Source: Bin80 sp965116685 (GTDB taxonomy: Bacteria; Bacteroidota; Rhodothermia; Rhodothermales; Bin80). Taken from it: 64,000 bases of DNA. Numbering within the stretch: position 1 is the first letter of the stretch; each line of letters opens with the position of its first letter. The stretch covers positions 3,691,969 through 3,755,968 of the forward strand of contig OZ220707.1 in assembly GCA_965116685.1 (NCBI GenBank), written 5' to 3'. Shown one piece after another: positions 18,301 to 27,897 of this stretch. The notes under the pieces were generated by a model. The model made no database searches. It was not told the DNA's origin and was given only the letters and a program-made list of their open reading frames with translations. A program made the position numbers and the translations under genes.

Positions 18301-21174
18301 ATGCGACGTGGTCTATTTGCATATTTTTTCCTTCTTTTTTGGGTTCATCTCTCTATGGCACAGGTGCCGGAAATGCTGTCACCTGTGGAATCAACTCCTG
18401 ATGCTGAACGGCTGAGTAGCTTTGAACAACGTCTCCAGGATGCACAATCTTCGCCTTTATCCAATGTGAAGCTGCAGGGCATCGGGCCGACCGTGATGAG
18501 CGGGCGGATTGTGGACATTGACGCCAACCCCTTGAACCCCACAGAAATGTACGTTGCGTATGCATCTGGTGGATTATGGCGCAGCAGAACCAATGGACTC
18601 TCTTTTGAGTCCTTGTTTGACGAGGAAGCTTCTATGGTGATGGGAGACATTGCGGTTGACTGGACTCGAGATGAGGTAATCTGGGTCGGGACGGGAGAGA
18701 ATAATTCGAGTCGCTCTTCCTATGCAGGTACTGGAATATATCGGTCCCTGGATCATGGTGAGTCCTGGGAGCATATGGGACTTAGTGATACGCACAGGAT
18801 TGGCCGGATTCTCATTCATCCCACAGATTCTCAAACCGTTTGGGTCGCTGCATTGGGGGCACTTTATTCTTCCAGCCCCCACCGCGGGGTCTATAAGACG
18901 AGTGACGGTGGCCAAACCTGGACTCAGACGCTGTTTATTTCGGAAACGGCTGGCGTGGTTGACCTTGTAATCGATCCTTTGAACCCGGATATCTTGTATG
19001 CCGCAGGTTGGGATCGCGAGCGTCGAGCATGGAATTTTGTCGAGGGAGGAACTGGATCGGGGATATGGAAGTCGACGGATGGGGGGACTTCCTGGGAGCG
19101 GCTTGCAGCGGAGGGATTGCCCAGCGGTGATACGGTTGGACGTATTGGGCTGGCCATTTTCCCCGGTGACTCCCAGATTTTGTATGCCCTCGTTGACAAT
19201 CAGTCCCGCAGGCCAACAGAAGACGAGGGTGAAGTTCCTGCCTTGACACGGGAGGCGCTCCGCTCAATGACTACTGCGGAGTTTCTGGAATTGGATGAAG
19301 AGGCGATTGCAGAATACCTGGAGGAGAATAATTTCGAATTCAGCGGTGAGGAAATTCGAGCGATGGTAGAAGATGAATCACTTGAACCTGTACATCTGGT
19401 ATGGTACGTTGAAGATGCAAACAGAGAGTTGTTTGATACTCCTGTGATCGGTGCAGAGGTTTATCGCTCAGATGATGGCGGACAGTCATGGTCACGGACC
19501 CATGAACACTATCTCGACCGGGTATACAATTCCTATGGCTATTATTTTGGTGAGATCCGCGTTGATCCGAATGATGTTGAGCGCATCTACATTCTAGGTG
19601 TTCCATTTTTGACTTCAGATGATGGTGGTGTGTCCTGGAAGTCCATCGGCGGCCCAAGTGTACATGCAGATCATCAGGCTCTCTGGATCAACCCTTCCAG
19701 GCCAGGTCATTTGATTAACGGGAATGATGGAGGCTTGAATATCACCTATGACAATGGGGAATCGTGGTTCAAGGGAAATACACCGTCGGTAGGGCAGTTC
19801 TATGCGATTGGTGTGGATGATCAAACCCCTTACCATGTTTATGGCGGATTGCAGGATAATGGAGTTTGGGGTGGTCCTCATACCTACACAGAGTCAACCG
19901 GTTGGCATGCCAGTGGAAATTATCCGTATACGGGGTATTTGGGTGGTGACGGCATGCAAGTCGAGGTGGATACCCGTACAAACGACATCATATACACCGG
20001 CTCACAGTTTGGTGCATATCGGCGCATAGAGACAAGTACAGGAGCACGTGCATCAATTCGACCACGTCACCAGCTTGGAGAGCGCCCTCTTCGATATAAT
20101 TGGCAGACCCCCATTCATTTGTCCCGTCACAATCAGGATGTCCTCTATTACGGTTCCAATAAACTTCACCGTTCATTTAACCGTGGAGATGATTGGGAAA
20201 CGCTTTCTGATGACCTGACCCGCGGAGGGCGTCGTGGAGATGTACCTTATGGTACACTAACCACTATTGATGAGTCGCCGCTCAGATTTGGGCTACTCTA
20301 TGTCGGCTCAGATGATGGATTGGTACATGTATCACAGGATGGAGGATATACATGGAAAGATATCACAGCAGAAGACTGGGGGGAGCTGTGGTTGAGCCGT
20401 GTCGAAGCATCGAATCATGAACTTGGTCGGGTCTATGTGACGCTCAATGGATATAGGTGGGATCATTTTGCTCCGTATGTATATCGATCCGATGATTTTG
20501 GAGAGACCTGGGAGGCTCTGGACGCCAGTTTACCGATGGAGCCAGTTAATGTTATACTTGAAGACCCGGTCAATCCCTCCCTGTTATACGTGGGTACAGA
20601 CCATGGTTTATATGTGTCCATAGATGGAGGAGATTCCTTCTCGGCAATGCAGAACGGGCTTCCGCATGCACCTGTTCATGATCTGAAGCTGCAAGCCCGC
20701 CGAAGCCATCTACTCGTGGGAACCCATGGCCGATCCATTTATCGTGCAGATATTGCACCACTCCAGGCCCTGACCCCTGAGGTTATCACGAGCCCATTGA
20801 AAGTGTTCAGCTTGGAGGAACAGAGATATAGTCCAAACTGGGGGAATCGTTTTGTCTGGTGGGGAGATTATTCTGAGCCAGAACTCCAGATTGTGTATTG
20901 GTCTGGATCCATGGGGCAGGTGACAGTAGAGGTAACAGATGGAGAGGAAGCAGTGCTTCGCACCCTGACGGATGAGGCGGAGCAGGGTTTGAACTTCCTT
21001 GCGTATGACCTATCTGTAGATCAGGCAATGGTGCCAGTGGGCGAAGATGAAGAAAGTCCGGAGGCAGCAGAGAATGGCATGTACTACTTGCTTCCTGGAG
21101 AATATCAGGTTCATTGCCGCCTCGGAGATGCGGAGGATATCGTTACACTCCGAGTTAGTGAACGGCGGCGCTAG
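18301..21174 (+). CDS. Secreted Asp-box / sortilin-like beta-propeller protein
   Basis: This 957-residue protein has a signal peptide (RRGLFAYFFLLFWVHLSMAQ) and about ten BNR/Asp-box motifs of the S-x-D-x-G-x-T/S-W type. Examples are TSDGGQTW, STDGGTSW, SDDGGQSW, SDDGGVSW, SQDGGYTW and SDDFGETW. These are spread over residues 125-810, consistent with two VPS10/sortilin-type beta-propellers. An insert of about residues 310-385 interrupts the propeller. The C-terminal part (about 830-957) is beta-rich and lacks a recognisable T9SS sorting domain. Annotation pipelines often name such proteins glycosyl hydrolase, but I see no sialidase active site (no RIP motif), so enzymatic activity is unsupported. 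The ATG at 18301 is chosen over an upstream TTG at 18289 because it starts the signal peptide cleanly. Confidence 0.85.
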   Translation: MRRGLFAYFFLLFWVHLSMAQVPEMLSPVESTPDAERLSSFEQRLQDAQSSPLSNVKLQGIGPTVMSGRIVDIDANPLNPTEMYVAYASGGLWRSRTNGLSFESLFDEEASMVMGDIAVDWTRDEVIWVGTGENNSSRSSYAGTGIYRSLDHGESWEHMGLSDTHRIGRILIHPTDSQTVWVAALGALYSSSPHRGVYKTSDGGQTWTQTLFISETAGVVDLVIDPLNPDILYAAGWDRERRAWNFVEGGTGSGIWKSTDGGTSWERLAAEGLPSGDTVGRIGLAIFPGDSQILYALVDNQSRRPTEDEGEVPALTREALRSMTTAEFLELDEEAIAEYLEENNFEFSGEEIRAMVEDESLEPVHLVWYVEDANRELFDTPVIGAEVYRSDDGGQSWSRTHEHYLDRVYNSYGYYFGEIRVDPNDVERIYILGVPFLTSDDGGVSWKSIGGPSVHADHQALWINPSRPGHLINGNDGGLNITYDNGESWFKGNTPSVGQFYAIGVDDQTPYHVYGGLQDNGVWGGPHTYTESTGWHASGNYPYTGYLGGDGMQVEVDTRTNDIIYTGSQFGAYRRIETSTGARASIRPRHQLGERPLRYNWQTPIHLSRHNQDVLYYGSNKLHRSFNRGDDWETLSDDLTRGGRRGDVPYGTLTTIDESPLRFGLLYVGSDDGLVHVSQDGGYTWKDITAEDWGELWLSRVEASNHELGRVYVTLNGYRWDHFAPYVYRSDDFGETWEALDASLPMEPVNVILEDPVNPSLLYVGTDHGLYVSIDGGDSFSAMQNGLPHAPVHDLKLQARRSHLLVGTHGRSIYRADIAPLQALTPEVITSPLKVFSLEEQRYSPNWGNRFVWWGDYSEPELQIVYWSGSMGQVTVEVTDGEEAVLRTLTDEAEQGLNFLAYDLSVDQAMVPVGEDEESPEAAENGMYYLLPGEYQVHCRLGDAEDIVTLRVSERRR

Positions 21175-22387
21175 CTCCGGTGCTCAGGGGCTTTAGTTGT
21201 GGCCTCAACTCACTGATGATCTGGGTAAACTGCGGCAGCAGTGCTTCGGACAGTGGTTCAGAGGGAGGCATTTCTATTTTCATTGCATCCACCTGTCGAC
21301 CATTCTCCCAGAAACGATAACAGACATGGGGACCTGTCGCCATGCCTGTACTGCCGACATAGCCAATCAACTGGCCTTGCTCTACTCGGACTCCCGGACG
21401 AATCCCTTTTGCAATTCTGGACATATGCAGGTAGCCCGTGGTGTAGACATCGTTATGACGGATTTTTACATAGTTCCCATTTCCGCGCGTGTACGATGCA
21501 TGGGTTATAGAGCCGTTTGCAGTTGCAACGATCGGAGTTCCCGTATGAGCGGCAAAATCAGTCCCCAGATGAGGTTTATAACGCTTTTGGACAGGATGGA
21601 AACGGCTCAGACTGTATCGGGAAGATATTCGTTTGTATTCCAGGGGAGCTCGCAAGAATGGCCGTTTTAATGCATGTCCGGTTTCATCATAGAAACCACT
21701 GACACTGTCAGAAGGAAAATAAAAGGCAAAGAATTCTTTGCCTTCATGATTCATGTGGGCTCCCTTGATTTCGGTTTCAATGGATTGTCCGTTCACGACA
21801 TGATCTTCAAACACAATCGAAAAGTCATCTCCAGGTTGCAGATGAAAAAAGCTGATTTGCCAAGCGAAGATTTCACTTAGTTTGATGGCGAGTTCCGCGG
21901 GGAGCCCTGCATCCGTCACTGCTTGATAAAGCGAAGATTCAATGGTACCCGATGCGGTACGTGAAATCTTGGATACAGGGAAAGCTCCTTCATGAACCAG
22001 TACAGAGTCTCGTAAATCAAACACCAGGAAGCGATCAACACTGGGTTGATAGACAATGAAGGAAGTGGTCCCCTTGATAGAATCGGTATAAGCATATAAG
22101 GGATTGCCTCCCCGAATTTTTTGAAGGTCAATGAATGACTCGGCCTTTTCGGAAGCGAGGTGGATTTTTTCCTGAGATATGCCCCATTCGGACATAATAG
22201 ATCCCAGAGATTCCCCTCGCTTGACTTTGGATGTATGCTCAACGAGCCCAGCTTCAGCGAGATCAAATTGATTCCGTTTCACTTCTGCGGATGCGGATGG
22301 TCCCGTCTCAGTTTCCGGGTTAATCGGTAGCTGAACGATAGCCAGTACACCAAGGCATATATAGAAGCGCTTTATGTTTTCCCACAT
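21155..22387 (-). CDS. M23 family metallopeptidase (LytM-type)
   Basis: This 410-residue protein is a predicted peptidoglycan endopeptidase or divisome activator. It has an N-terminal membrane/signal segment (FYICLGVLAIVQLPI), a LysM/OapA-like region (VKRGESLGSIMSEWGIS, residues 55-70) and a C-terminal M23 domain at about residues 265-375. The zinc-site pattern is present: KPHLGTDFAAHTGTPIVA (HxxxD) and, later, TGYLHMSRIAKG and GSTGMATGPHVCYRFW. The last motif is the usual GxxTGPHLHFE with C-Y-R instead of L-H-F. Its 3' end overlaps the convergent Asp-box gene by 20 nt. Confidence 0.9.
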   Translation of the reverse strand: MWENIKRFYICLGVLAIVQLPINPETETGPSASAEVKRNQFDLAEAGLVEHTSKVKRGESLGSIMSEWGISQEKIHLASEKAESFIDLQKIRGGNPLYAYTDSIKGTTSFIVYQPSVDRFLVFDLRDSVLVHEGAFPVSKISRTASGTIESSLYQAVTDAGLPAELAIKLSEIFAWQISFFHLQPGDDFSIVFEDHVVNGQSIETEIKGAHMNHEGKEFFAFYFPSDSVSGFYDETGHALKRPFLRAPLEYKRISSRYSLSRFHPVQKRYKPHLGTDFAAHTGTPIVATANGSITHASYTRGNGNYVKIRHNDVYTTGYLHMSRIAKGIRPGVRVEQGQLIGYVGSTGMATGPHVCYRFWENGRQVDAMKIEMPPSEPLSEALLPQFTQIISELRPQLKPLSTGASAAVH

Positions 22388-22437
22388 CCTATGCTGAGGT
22401 CAAGTTCGCTTTCTTGCTATGTGCCGATTACGATTAC

Positions 22438-22983
22438 TCATTGAACCCATCTCACATCAGGGGTACCTGAATCATGGTTTGCCCGCCGGGCAAGCACAAA
22501 AAGTAGATCAGATAATCGGTTAAGATACTGAAAAACGTACGGATTTGGTGAGATAGTATCCAGGTGTTCTGAAAGGGAACGCTCTGCACGCCGACATATT
22601 GCACGCGCCAGGTGCAACATGGAAGCTGCCTGGGTGCCGCCCGGCAAGATAAAGTATTGGAGGCGTTCTAACTTGGCCTCCCAGGCGTCAATTGCTTTTT
22701 CAAGGGCCTGTACGTGTTCCTGCTCGATGCGCGGAACCGTCGCCCGTGAGTCAGCAGGTGTTGCGACATCTGCCCCAAGGGTAAACAATTCATGCTGAAG
22801 ATGCACGATGAATGAGCGCATAGATTCCGATTGAGTGGGCAATACTGCACAGACAGCTCCCAGAGCAGCATTGATTTCATCCACTGCACCCATGGCCTGA
22901 ACGCGTGGATGATATTTCGGCACGCGACCTCCACCAAAAAGCCCGGTGGTGCCATCGTCTCCAGTACGGGTGTAAATCTTCAT
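22438..22983 (-). CDS. PduO-type ATP:cob(I)alamin adenosyltransferase
   Basis: The enzyme transfers the adenosyl group of ATP to cob(I)alamin to make coenzyme B12. The 181-residue protein has the N-terminal YTRTGDDGTTGLFGGGRVPK ATP-binding loop, MGAVDEINAALG, LFTLGADVATP, and the C-terminal helices with RRAERSL and YLNRLSDLLFVLAR. These are the family's diagnostic motifs, and the length is normal. It forms part of a regional B12 theme with the BtuD-like ATPase and the riboswitch-controlled BtuB. The restriction-modification genes lie directly upstream on the same strand. Confidence 0.93.
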   Translation of the reverse strand: MKIYTRTGDDGTTGLFGGGRVPKYHPRVQAMGAVDEINAALGAVCAVLPTQSESMRSFIVHLQHELFTLGADVATPADSRATVPRIEQEHVQALEKAIDAWEAKLERLQYFILPGGTQAASMLHLARAICRRAERSLSEHLDTISPNPYVFQYLNRLSDLLFVLARRANHDSGTPDVRWVQ

Positions 22984-23016
22984 GAGGTACCTTAAAAATG
23001 GGAACTATAGACTGAG

Positions 23017-23655
23017 TTACAACAGAAATCCGGCATTTTGACACCTTGAACGAGGCGTTTTAATGACTAGGGTATCTCGTTCTTCGAGATAGTGCAGTGC
23101 GTCTTTCAACACATTTTTTCCATTTTTGAATCGACCTAATCCAGTATTACAACTGTCACAGATAAAGTCTCGGATATTGCCAGTATGGTGATCGTGGTCG
23201 GCTACAATTCTTGCAGTTACACCTACAATTGATCGCTTTTGGCATATAGGACATTGAAATGGAGCCCCTTTCTTCGGTCGTTCTTTCTCTTTCTGTTTAG
23301 CTTGACTACTCTTGGGTGCACGTTTGTCTATGTTAGTTCGACATCTGTTGCAACTAGGGCGCCGTATGATTCCATCTTTATTGCGTTGGTTTTGTGCAAA
23401 ATGCTCTACCGGCAACAAACGGTGGCAAATGTTGCAAATCTTCCGATCAAATTTATCACCTGTTTCGAAAACATTTATTTGTTCTATTTCTTCAACAGGA
23501 ATGTCCCATTCTTGATTGATGCCAACAAGCCAAACTCTAGCGATGCCTTGACTTGTCCACTCTACAATCCCAACTGAATTTTTTGAAAAAGATCGTGTTC
23601 TCTCTTCCCGAACCCCTTCCCCATATGGACAAATGACCCAGTTAGGTAATGACAT
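23017..23655 (-). CDS. Putative restriction endonuclease, endonuclease VII-like HNH fold
   Basis: This 212-residue protein has two cysteine pairs near the middle (CNICHRLLPVEHF and CNRCR). A C-terminal endonuclease VII/HNH module follows: CPICQ, then VADHDHHTGNIRDFICDSCN and GLGRFKN. The DHDHHTG...R...C..CN pattern is that of beta-beta-alpha metal nucleases. The N-terminal 70 residues look like a beta-rich, possibly specificity-giving domain. Its start lies inside the end of the DNA methyltransferase gene (14-nt overlap), so the two form a restriction-modification pair and this is most likely the endonuclease. The recognition site cannot be read from sequence. No controller gene is visible. 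Confidence 0.8.
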   Translation of the reverse strand: MSLPNWVICPYGEGVREERTRSFSKNSVGIVEWTSQGIARVWLVGINQEWDIPVEEIEQINVFETGDKFDRKICNICHRLLPVEHFAQNQRNKDGIIRRPSCNRCRTNIDKRAPKSSQAKQKEKERPKKGAPFQCPICQKRSIVGVTARIVADHDHHTGNIRDFICDSCNTGLGRFKNGKNVLKDALHYLEERDTLVIKTPRSRCQNAGFLL

Positions 23656-24490
23656 TGGTGTGTTGCCTTATGCGTTCTTTAGCAATTTTTATGTATTCCT
23701 CAGAAATGTCAACACCGATGTATTGCCGCTTTTTGAGTAAAGCCATTTTACAAGTTGTCCCTGATCCACACATTGGGTCAAAAACCAAATCTCCCTCATT
23801 TGACCATGATTCAATATGATCAGATGCAAGTGCTTCGGGAAATACAGCAGGATGCTTAAATGCAATCCTATCCGAGGTTGTACCATGCAACCCAACGGCG
23901 TATGACCAAATATTTGTTTGAGTTTTTTCTTTTTTGAGTTCTTTGAGCGCTTTGTTGTTCACTGCATCGGCCCCCTTGTTGGTAACCAACATCTCCATGC
24001 CACTGCGGACAGTGGGTTCTCTTATAGGGTTGAATGTTTTGGGACTGCCCTTACTCAGCACAAACATGAATTCATAGCAATTTGTGTATGCATTGCTCCG
24101 CATAAATGGCGTATTTTTCTTTCGGTAAATCATTACATCATGAACGTAGAACCCTACTTCCTGGAAATAAATTGCTTGCCTGAAACTAGATAGTGTACGT
24201 CCTTTTTTGATTCGATCTCCCACCACCCAAACAACAACCCCGCCCTTTTTCGTCACGCGAAAGAGTCCTTCCGCAATAGCTTCAAAATCAAATGAATAGC
24301 CGTCGTAGTTTCGCAAGTCATCATAGGGCGGAGAGGTGATGGTTAAGTCGACACTATTTGCCTCCATCCTCTGCATAAACTCCACGCAGTCAGAGACATA
24401 TAGCTTGTTAACTGCAAATGGTGTTGAATTTTCAGCTTGCCGAACGGCTTCCTCAGTAGAAAGTTTTGATGGTTGTATTGTCGGCTGCAT
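23642..24490 (-). CDS. DNA methyltransferase (beta-class, N4-cytosine/N6-adenine type)
   Basis: This 282-residue enzyme has catalytic motif IV as TSPPYDDLRNYDG near residue 52, which comes before the SAM-binding motif I (VFDPMCGSGTTCKMAL, about residue 240). This is the circularly ordered beta class. SPPY is most often seen in N4-cytosine methyltransferases, but N6-adenine specificity cannot be excluded. Other motifs include GGVVVWVVGD and the target-region segment around NCYEFMFVLSKG. It is followed, with a 14-nt overlap, by the HNH endonuclease gene. Its job is to protect host sites from that enzyme. Confidence 0.92.
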   Translation of the reverse strand: MQPTIQPSKLSTEEAVRQAENSTPFAVNKLYVSDCVEFMQRMEANSVDLTITSPPYDDLRNYDGYSFDFEAIAEGLFRVTKKGGVVVWVVGDRIKKGRTLSSFRQAIYFQEVGFYVHDVMIYRKKNTPFMRSNAYTNCYEFMFVLSKGSPKTFNPIREPTVRSGMEMLVTNKGADAVNNKALKELKKEKTQTNIWSYAVGLHGTTSDRIAFKHPAVFPEALASDHIESWSNEGDLVFDPMCGSGTTCKMALLKKRQYIGVDISEEYIKIAKERIRQHTNVIT

Positions 24491-24673
24491 CGTTACTGTA
24501 TCAGGGTTGCATAGGAAGGTCGTCCATTTTTACTGGATTTGATACATCCGCAACTACATATACCCCTGTCAGATGATGCATCGCGCGTAGGTAAATACAT
24601 TTGCCTACATGGTGGAGTAGGTGGTTAAAGCTCCGCGGTTCCTAAGATACGTCATTTTCCCGATTCCAAGAAG

Positions 24674-25447
24674 CTAGGATTTCAGAGAAGATACATAGGA
24701 GATTCTGTGTTCTCCGTTCTGGCTTGTCCCGACACTGGCACGCATTTTGAATACGTTGGCGAGTAACTGATCATTCAAAATATTTTCGGGACTACCGTGA
24801 TCAACTTGGTGCCCTTCGTGTAATACTAGTAGCCGGTCAGAAAATTTTGCTGCAAGTTCAAGATCATGGAAGACAGCAAGAATGGTTTTCCCTTTATTGG
24901 CCAAGTCTTTCAATAACTCAAGGAACCGGTACTGATGGCTTATATCCAAGTGAGCGGTGGGTTCGTCAAGTAGGAGCAGTGCAGAATCCTGTAGGATCGC
25001 TTGTGCCAAATATGCGCGTTGGCGTTCCCCGCCACTAAGTGATTGGACAGATCGTTTCGAAAAACCCGAAAGTCCAATCTGTTCAAGTACTCTGTTTAGT
25101 GACTCCTGATCTTGACGAGAGATTCCTTCCAAGAGCGATTTGTGCGGTAATAATCCTAATAGGACGAGTTCTTTTACCGTAAAATCGAAAGAAAGTGTAG
25201 GGGCTTGTCGGACAAAGGATATTTTACGTGCCAGTTCCCGTCTAGACCACTCGCTGACTTCTTTTTCTTCGAGCAGGATTGACCCCGAGTACGGTAAATA
25301 GCCACAGATTGCACGAAGTAGTGTCGTTTTCCCGCAACCATTTGGTCCAACAAGCCCAGTAATCGTTCCTGGATACAGGTTAAATTGAAGAGAATGAACA
25401 ACCGGAGTACCTAGAAGCTGAACATTCAAATCACTAACGGTCAGCAA
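24674..25447 (-). CDS. ABC transporter ATP-binding protein, BtuD/FecE family
   Basis: The ATPase has Walker A GPNGCGKTTLL, the Q-loop FVRQAP, the signature LSGGERQRAYLAQAI, Walker B LLLLDEPTAHLD and the H-loop VFHDLE. It matches the family that powers import of cobalamin, haem or ferric siderophores. An in-frame extension could run up to 25612, but it would overlap the divergent lipoprotein gene and is low-complexity (Ser/Pro/His). I therefore place the start at a TTG at 25447-25445, which gives MLTVSDLNVQLLGTPVVHSL, the usual N-terminus (about 257 residues). A GTG at 25498 is an alternative. No permease or binding protein lies beside it. The regional B12 genes make cobalamin import plausible but unproven. 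Confidence 0.85.
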   Translation of the reverse strand: MLTVSDLNVQLLGTPVVHSLQFNLYPGTITGLVGPNGCGKTTLLRAICGYLPYSGSILLEEKEVSEWSRRELARKISFVRQAPTLSFDFTVKELVLLGLLPHKSLLEGISRQDQESLNRVLEQIGLSGFSKRSVQSLSGGERQRAYLAQAILQDSALLLLDEPTAHLDISHQYRFLELLKDLANKGKTILAVFHDLELAAKFSDRLLVLHEGHQVDHGSPENILNDQLLANVFKMRASVGTSQNGEHRISYVSSLKS

Positions 25448-25506
25448 TGAGACCGCCGGAGGGGTTGGAACATTGTTGTTTGTTTGCGTAACCGACACGG
25501 ATCGGG

Positions 25507-25998
25507 ATGAGGTTGAAGATGACTTTTCGGATTGTATTGGCGTTAACGATGATGTGGGGACTCGGTGCCTGTGATGCCGGGGAGGATCAGGATACATTTG
25601 AGAATGAAGCATTTTCAGATCCGGTGGGATTTACACAGACAGGTGAAAATGGGACCATCCAATCCAAAGATGATGATGACTGGCGGATCTCTCCGGTTTA
25701 TAGCGGGCGTATCGTTGTAGATCCGGCTTTTCCCAATCCGGTTCCACCAGGGGGATCTGTTGCAATTCCAGTCCGCATTCGGTTATCCAATTCCGTTCAG
25801 GGGGGACTGGAGGTCACCAGTTATGATAGTAATGGAATTCCCCGCAGATTAGACAGTATCCCGAATGCCGGTGAAACCGGAGCCTATGTCTTTCGATTTA
25901 TGCCAAGTGTATTGGGCCTCAAAGGGCTGATCAGAGTATTTATTGTAGATACCCAGGGTAGGCTGGTATCGTATGGAGATGTACACATAAACGGATAA
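25507..25998 (+). CDS. Small lipoprotein, unknown function
   Basis: This 163-residue protein has a lipoprotein signal (MTFRIVLALTMMWGLGAC, lipobox GLGAC, Cys near residue 22) with Arg and Lys in the n-region. After a charged linker, the mature part contains SGRIVVDPAFPNPVPPGGSVAIPVRI, which resembles the beta strand pattern of a small Ig-like or sorting-type fold (PNP as in T9SS domains), and ends VSYGDVHING. It lacks a complete T9SS domain. It is 10 nt upstream of the PAP2 phosphatase gene and probably co-transcribed. An internal ATG at 25519 is an alternative start. Confidence 0.75.
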   Translation: MRLKMTFRIVLALTMMWGLGACDAGEDQDTFENEAFSDPVGFTQTGENGTIQSKDDDDWRISPVYSGRIVVDPAFPNPVPPGGSVAIPVRIRLSNSVQGGLEVTSYDSNGIPRRLDSIPNAGETGAYVFRFMPSVLGLKGLIRVFIVDTQGRLVSYGDVHING

Positions 25999-26007
25999 TG
26001 ACCGGTG

Positions 26008-26772
26008 ATGAAGCGATGGAGCATTCTTTCGGGATTGATCTGCATGGTCATAGTTTGTACTGTTGAAGCGCAGTCAGCAGATCCGCTGAGATTCATACGC
26101 TGGACAGCTGGAGATATCGCTGCGGTTCCACAGGCAACGTTAACACTGCGGTCGGGACTGACACTCGGAGTCGCTGCTGGTGGTATTTTGGCGGTGTCAC
26201 ATTTTGATCGGAAGCTTTCGAGCGGGGCGGAAAAGTTTGCCGATTCAACGGCACCGCGCGTACGCAGGGTATTGCATGAAGTAGGCAATGCCAATATTAT
26301 CCGTCCCATGGCAGCGATTCTATTTGTGGGGTCTCTGACCAGTAGCGATATCTATTTTCAGGATGCTGCGTTCACCTCTCTGGAGTCAATTGTTCTGGCA
26401 AACCTGTTAACGAATGCCCTTAAACTCGTGGTTGGGCGCGCCAGACCACATGCTGATTTGGGCCCCAATTCGCTTAAGCCCTTCGGTGGAAGTCGTTCCT
26501 TTCCATCCGGGCATGCCACAACCGTTTTTGCTTTTACGACCCCATGGGTTCTATACTATCCTGGTATTGCATCGGGAGCCCTCTTTGCTCTGGGGGTAGG
26601 GACTGCAGCGGTGAGGATGGCGGATGAATATCATTGGTTCAGTGATGTACTGGGGGGAGCATTGATTGGATTTGGGACGGGGTATCTGCTCTCACGGAGG
26701 CATCAGCGTCTGGCAGGCGGACCACAATTAGGATTAAGTGCAAACCGGATCTCCCTTACCTGGACGATTTAG
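26008..26772 (+). CDS. PAP2 superfamily phosphatase
   Basis: The 254-residue protein has the three PAP2 motifs: KLVVGRARP, PSGHATTVFAF, and RMADEYHWFSDVLGG (SRxxxxxHxxxD type). It is a lipid-phosphate or undecaprenyl-pyrophosphate phosphatase-like enzyme. It carries a cleavable N-terminal segment (signal ending near VEAQS) and several hydrophobic stretches, so the catalytic site faces the periplasm. The ATG at 26008 is preferred to the GTG three bases before it. Its 3' end overlaps the convergent Sua5 gene by 17 nt. Confidence 0.92.
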   Translation: MKRWSILSGLICMVIVCTVEAQSADPLRFIRWTAGDIAAVPQATLTLRSGLTLGVAAGGILAVSHFDRKLSSGAEKFADSTAPRVRRVLHEVGNANIIRPMAAILFVGSLTSSDIYFQDAAFTSLESIVLANLLTNALKLVVGRARPHADLGPNSLKPFGGSRSFPSGHATTVFAFTTPWVLYYPGIASGALFALGVGTAAVRMADEYHWFSDVLGGALIGFGTGYLLSRRHQRLAGGPQLGLSANRISLTWTI

Positions 26773-27700
26773 CTGCGCGTACGAGACGATCCATCAGCGC
26801 ACGTCCAAGCCCAGACTCGGGGACTTTCTGGCAGTAAATCGTAATGATCCCTGAGCGGTCACAGTCTCTGAAAAACTCAAAAAGGCAGTGACCATACTCT
26901 TCCATATGATTGGGGATCAGGCACTTCTTGAATTGCACGTCTGAAGGCGGTGATTCAAGACCAATATATCCTGTGTGATTCCCGGGATTTACCTCCTCGG
27001 GATGAGTTACAATTTGGACTTTTGCAGCGGGTGTATAGTGATGGTAGTACATACCTGGACTGCGAAATACTTTGGGGGTATCGGTTGAAAATTCTGGAAT
27101 GACAGTACGTAGCGTTTCCACACTGATTGCGCCTGGTCGCAGGAGCATGGGGAGGGTCCCAGTGCAGTCAACAACGGTTGATTCGAGGCCCACGGTTGCC
27201 GGCGGGCCGCACAGGATACAGTGGACACAGTGATTCAGGTCTTCTGCAGCAGATTGCCATGTGGTGGCACTGGGGCGGCCACTGATATTCGCAGAAGGTG
27301 CAGCAACCGGAATACAGGCAGACTCTAAAAATTCTCTGGCTATTGGCAAAGCAGGCATTCGGACTGCAACGGTATCCAAGCCACCAGAAACAATCTTGGG
27401 AAGGGAGGGATGCCGGGGAAGAATGAGAGTCAAGGGTCCAGGAAAAAACACTTTCATTAGTTTTTCTGCGATTGGCGTTACCGTAGATACGACGCGCAGA
27501 ATATCTGCAAGCGATCCTATATGAACAATAAGCGGGTTGGACGCAGGACGTCTTTTTGCCTGATAGATCTGTGCAACCGCGTCTTGATCAAGGGCATTGG
27601 CGCCAAGCCCGTACACCGTTTCGGTTGGAAAAACAACCAGTTTGCCATCACGCACATAGGCTGCGGCATTAGTTGGATCCTCAGTAAAATGTGTATTCAT
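26756..27700 (-). CDS. L-threonylcarbamoyladenylate synthase (Sua5-type)
   Basis: The enzyme makes threonylcarbamoyl-AMP for t6A at position 37 of ANN-decoding tRNAs. The roughly 314-residue protein has GKLVVFPTETVYGLGANA, the KRRPASNPLIVH loop, SGGLDTVAVRMP and ISGRPSATTW of the YrdC domain. It continues into a C-terminal Sua5 domain (SPGMYYHHYTPAAKV), so it is the long Sua5 form rather than short TsaC. A longer frame upstream to 27787 would run through the tRNA-Phe gene; the ATG at 27700 is therefore the start. It is transcribed towards the PAP2 gene. Confidence 0.95.
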   Translation of the reverse strand: MNTHFTEDPTNAAAYVRDGKLVVFPTETVYGLGANALDQDAVAQIYQAKRRPASNPLIVHIGSLADILRVVSTVTPIAEKLMKVFFPGPLTLILPRHPSLPKIVSGGLDTVAVRMPALPIAREFLESACIPVAAPSANISGRPSATTWQSAAEDLNHCVHCILCGPPATVGLESTVVDCTGTLPMLLRPGAISVETLRTVIPEFSTDTPKVFRSPGMYYHHYTPAAKVQIVTHPEEVNPGNHTGYIGLESPPSDVQFKKCLIPNHMEEYGHCLFEFFRDCDRSGIITIYCQKVPESGLGRALMDRLVRAAKSSR

Positions 27701-27760
27701 AGTCTTTAGCGGTATCCAACTGAAACCAGAGTCCTTCGTAATGGGTTTACGCGCTCTGCC

Positions 27761-27833
<73 letters not shown>

Positions 27834-27897
27834 CTGCAAAACAATTACGGGTTAATAGTTGTTAAAGTAGCTTGGATCTCGTAGTTTTACTTTTGCT

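Noticed and set aside
25448..25612. N-terminal extension of the BtuD-like ATPase
   Set aside because: It overlaps the divergent lipoprotein gene and is low-complexity, while a TTG at 25447 yields the standard family N-terminus.
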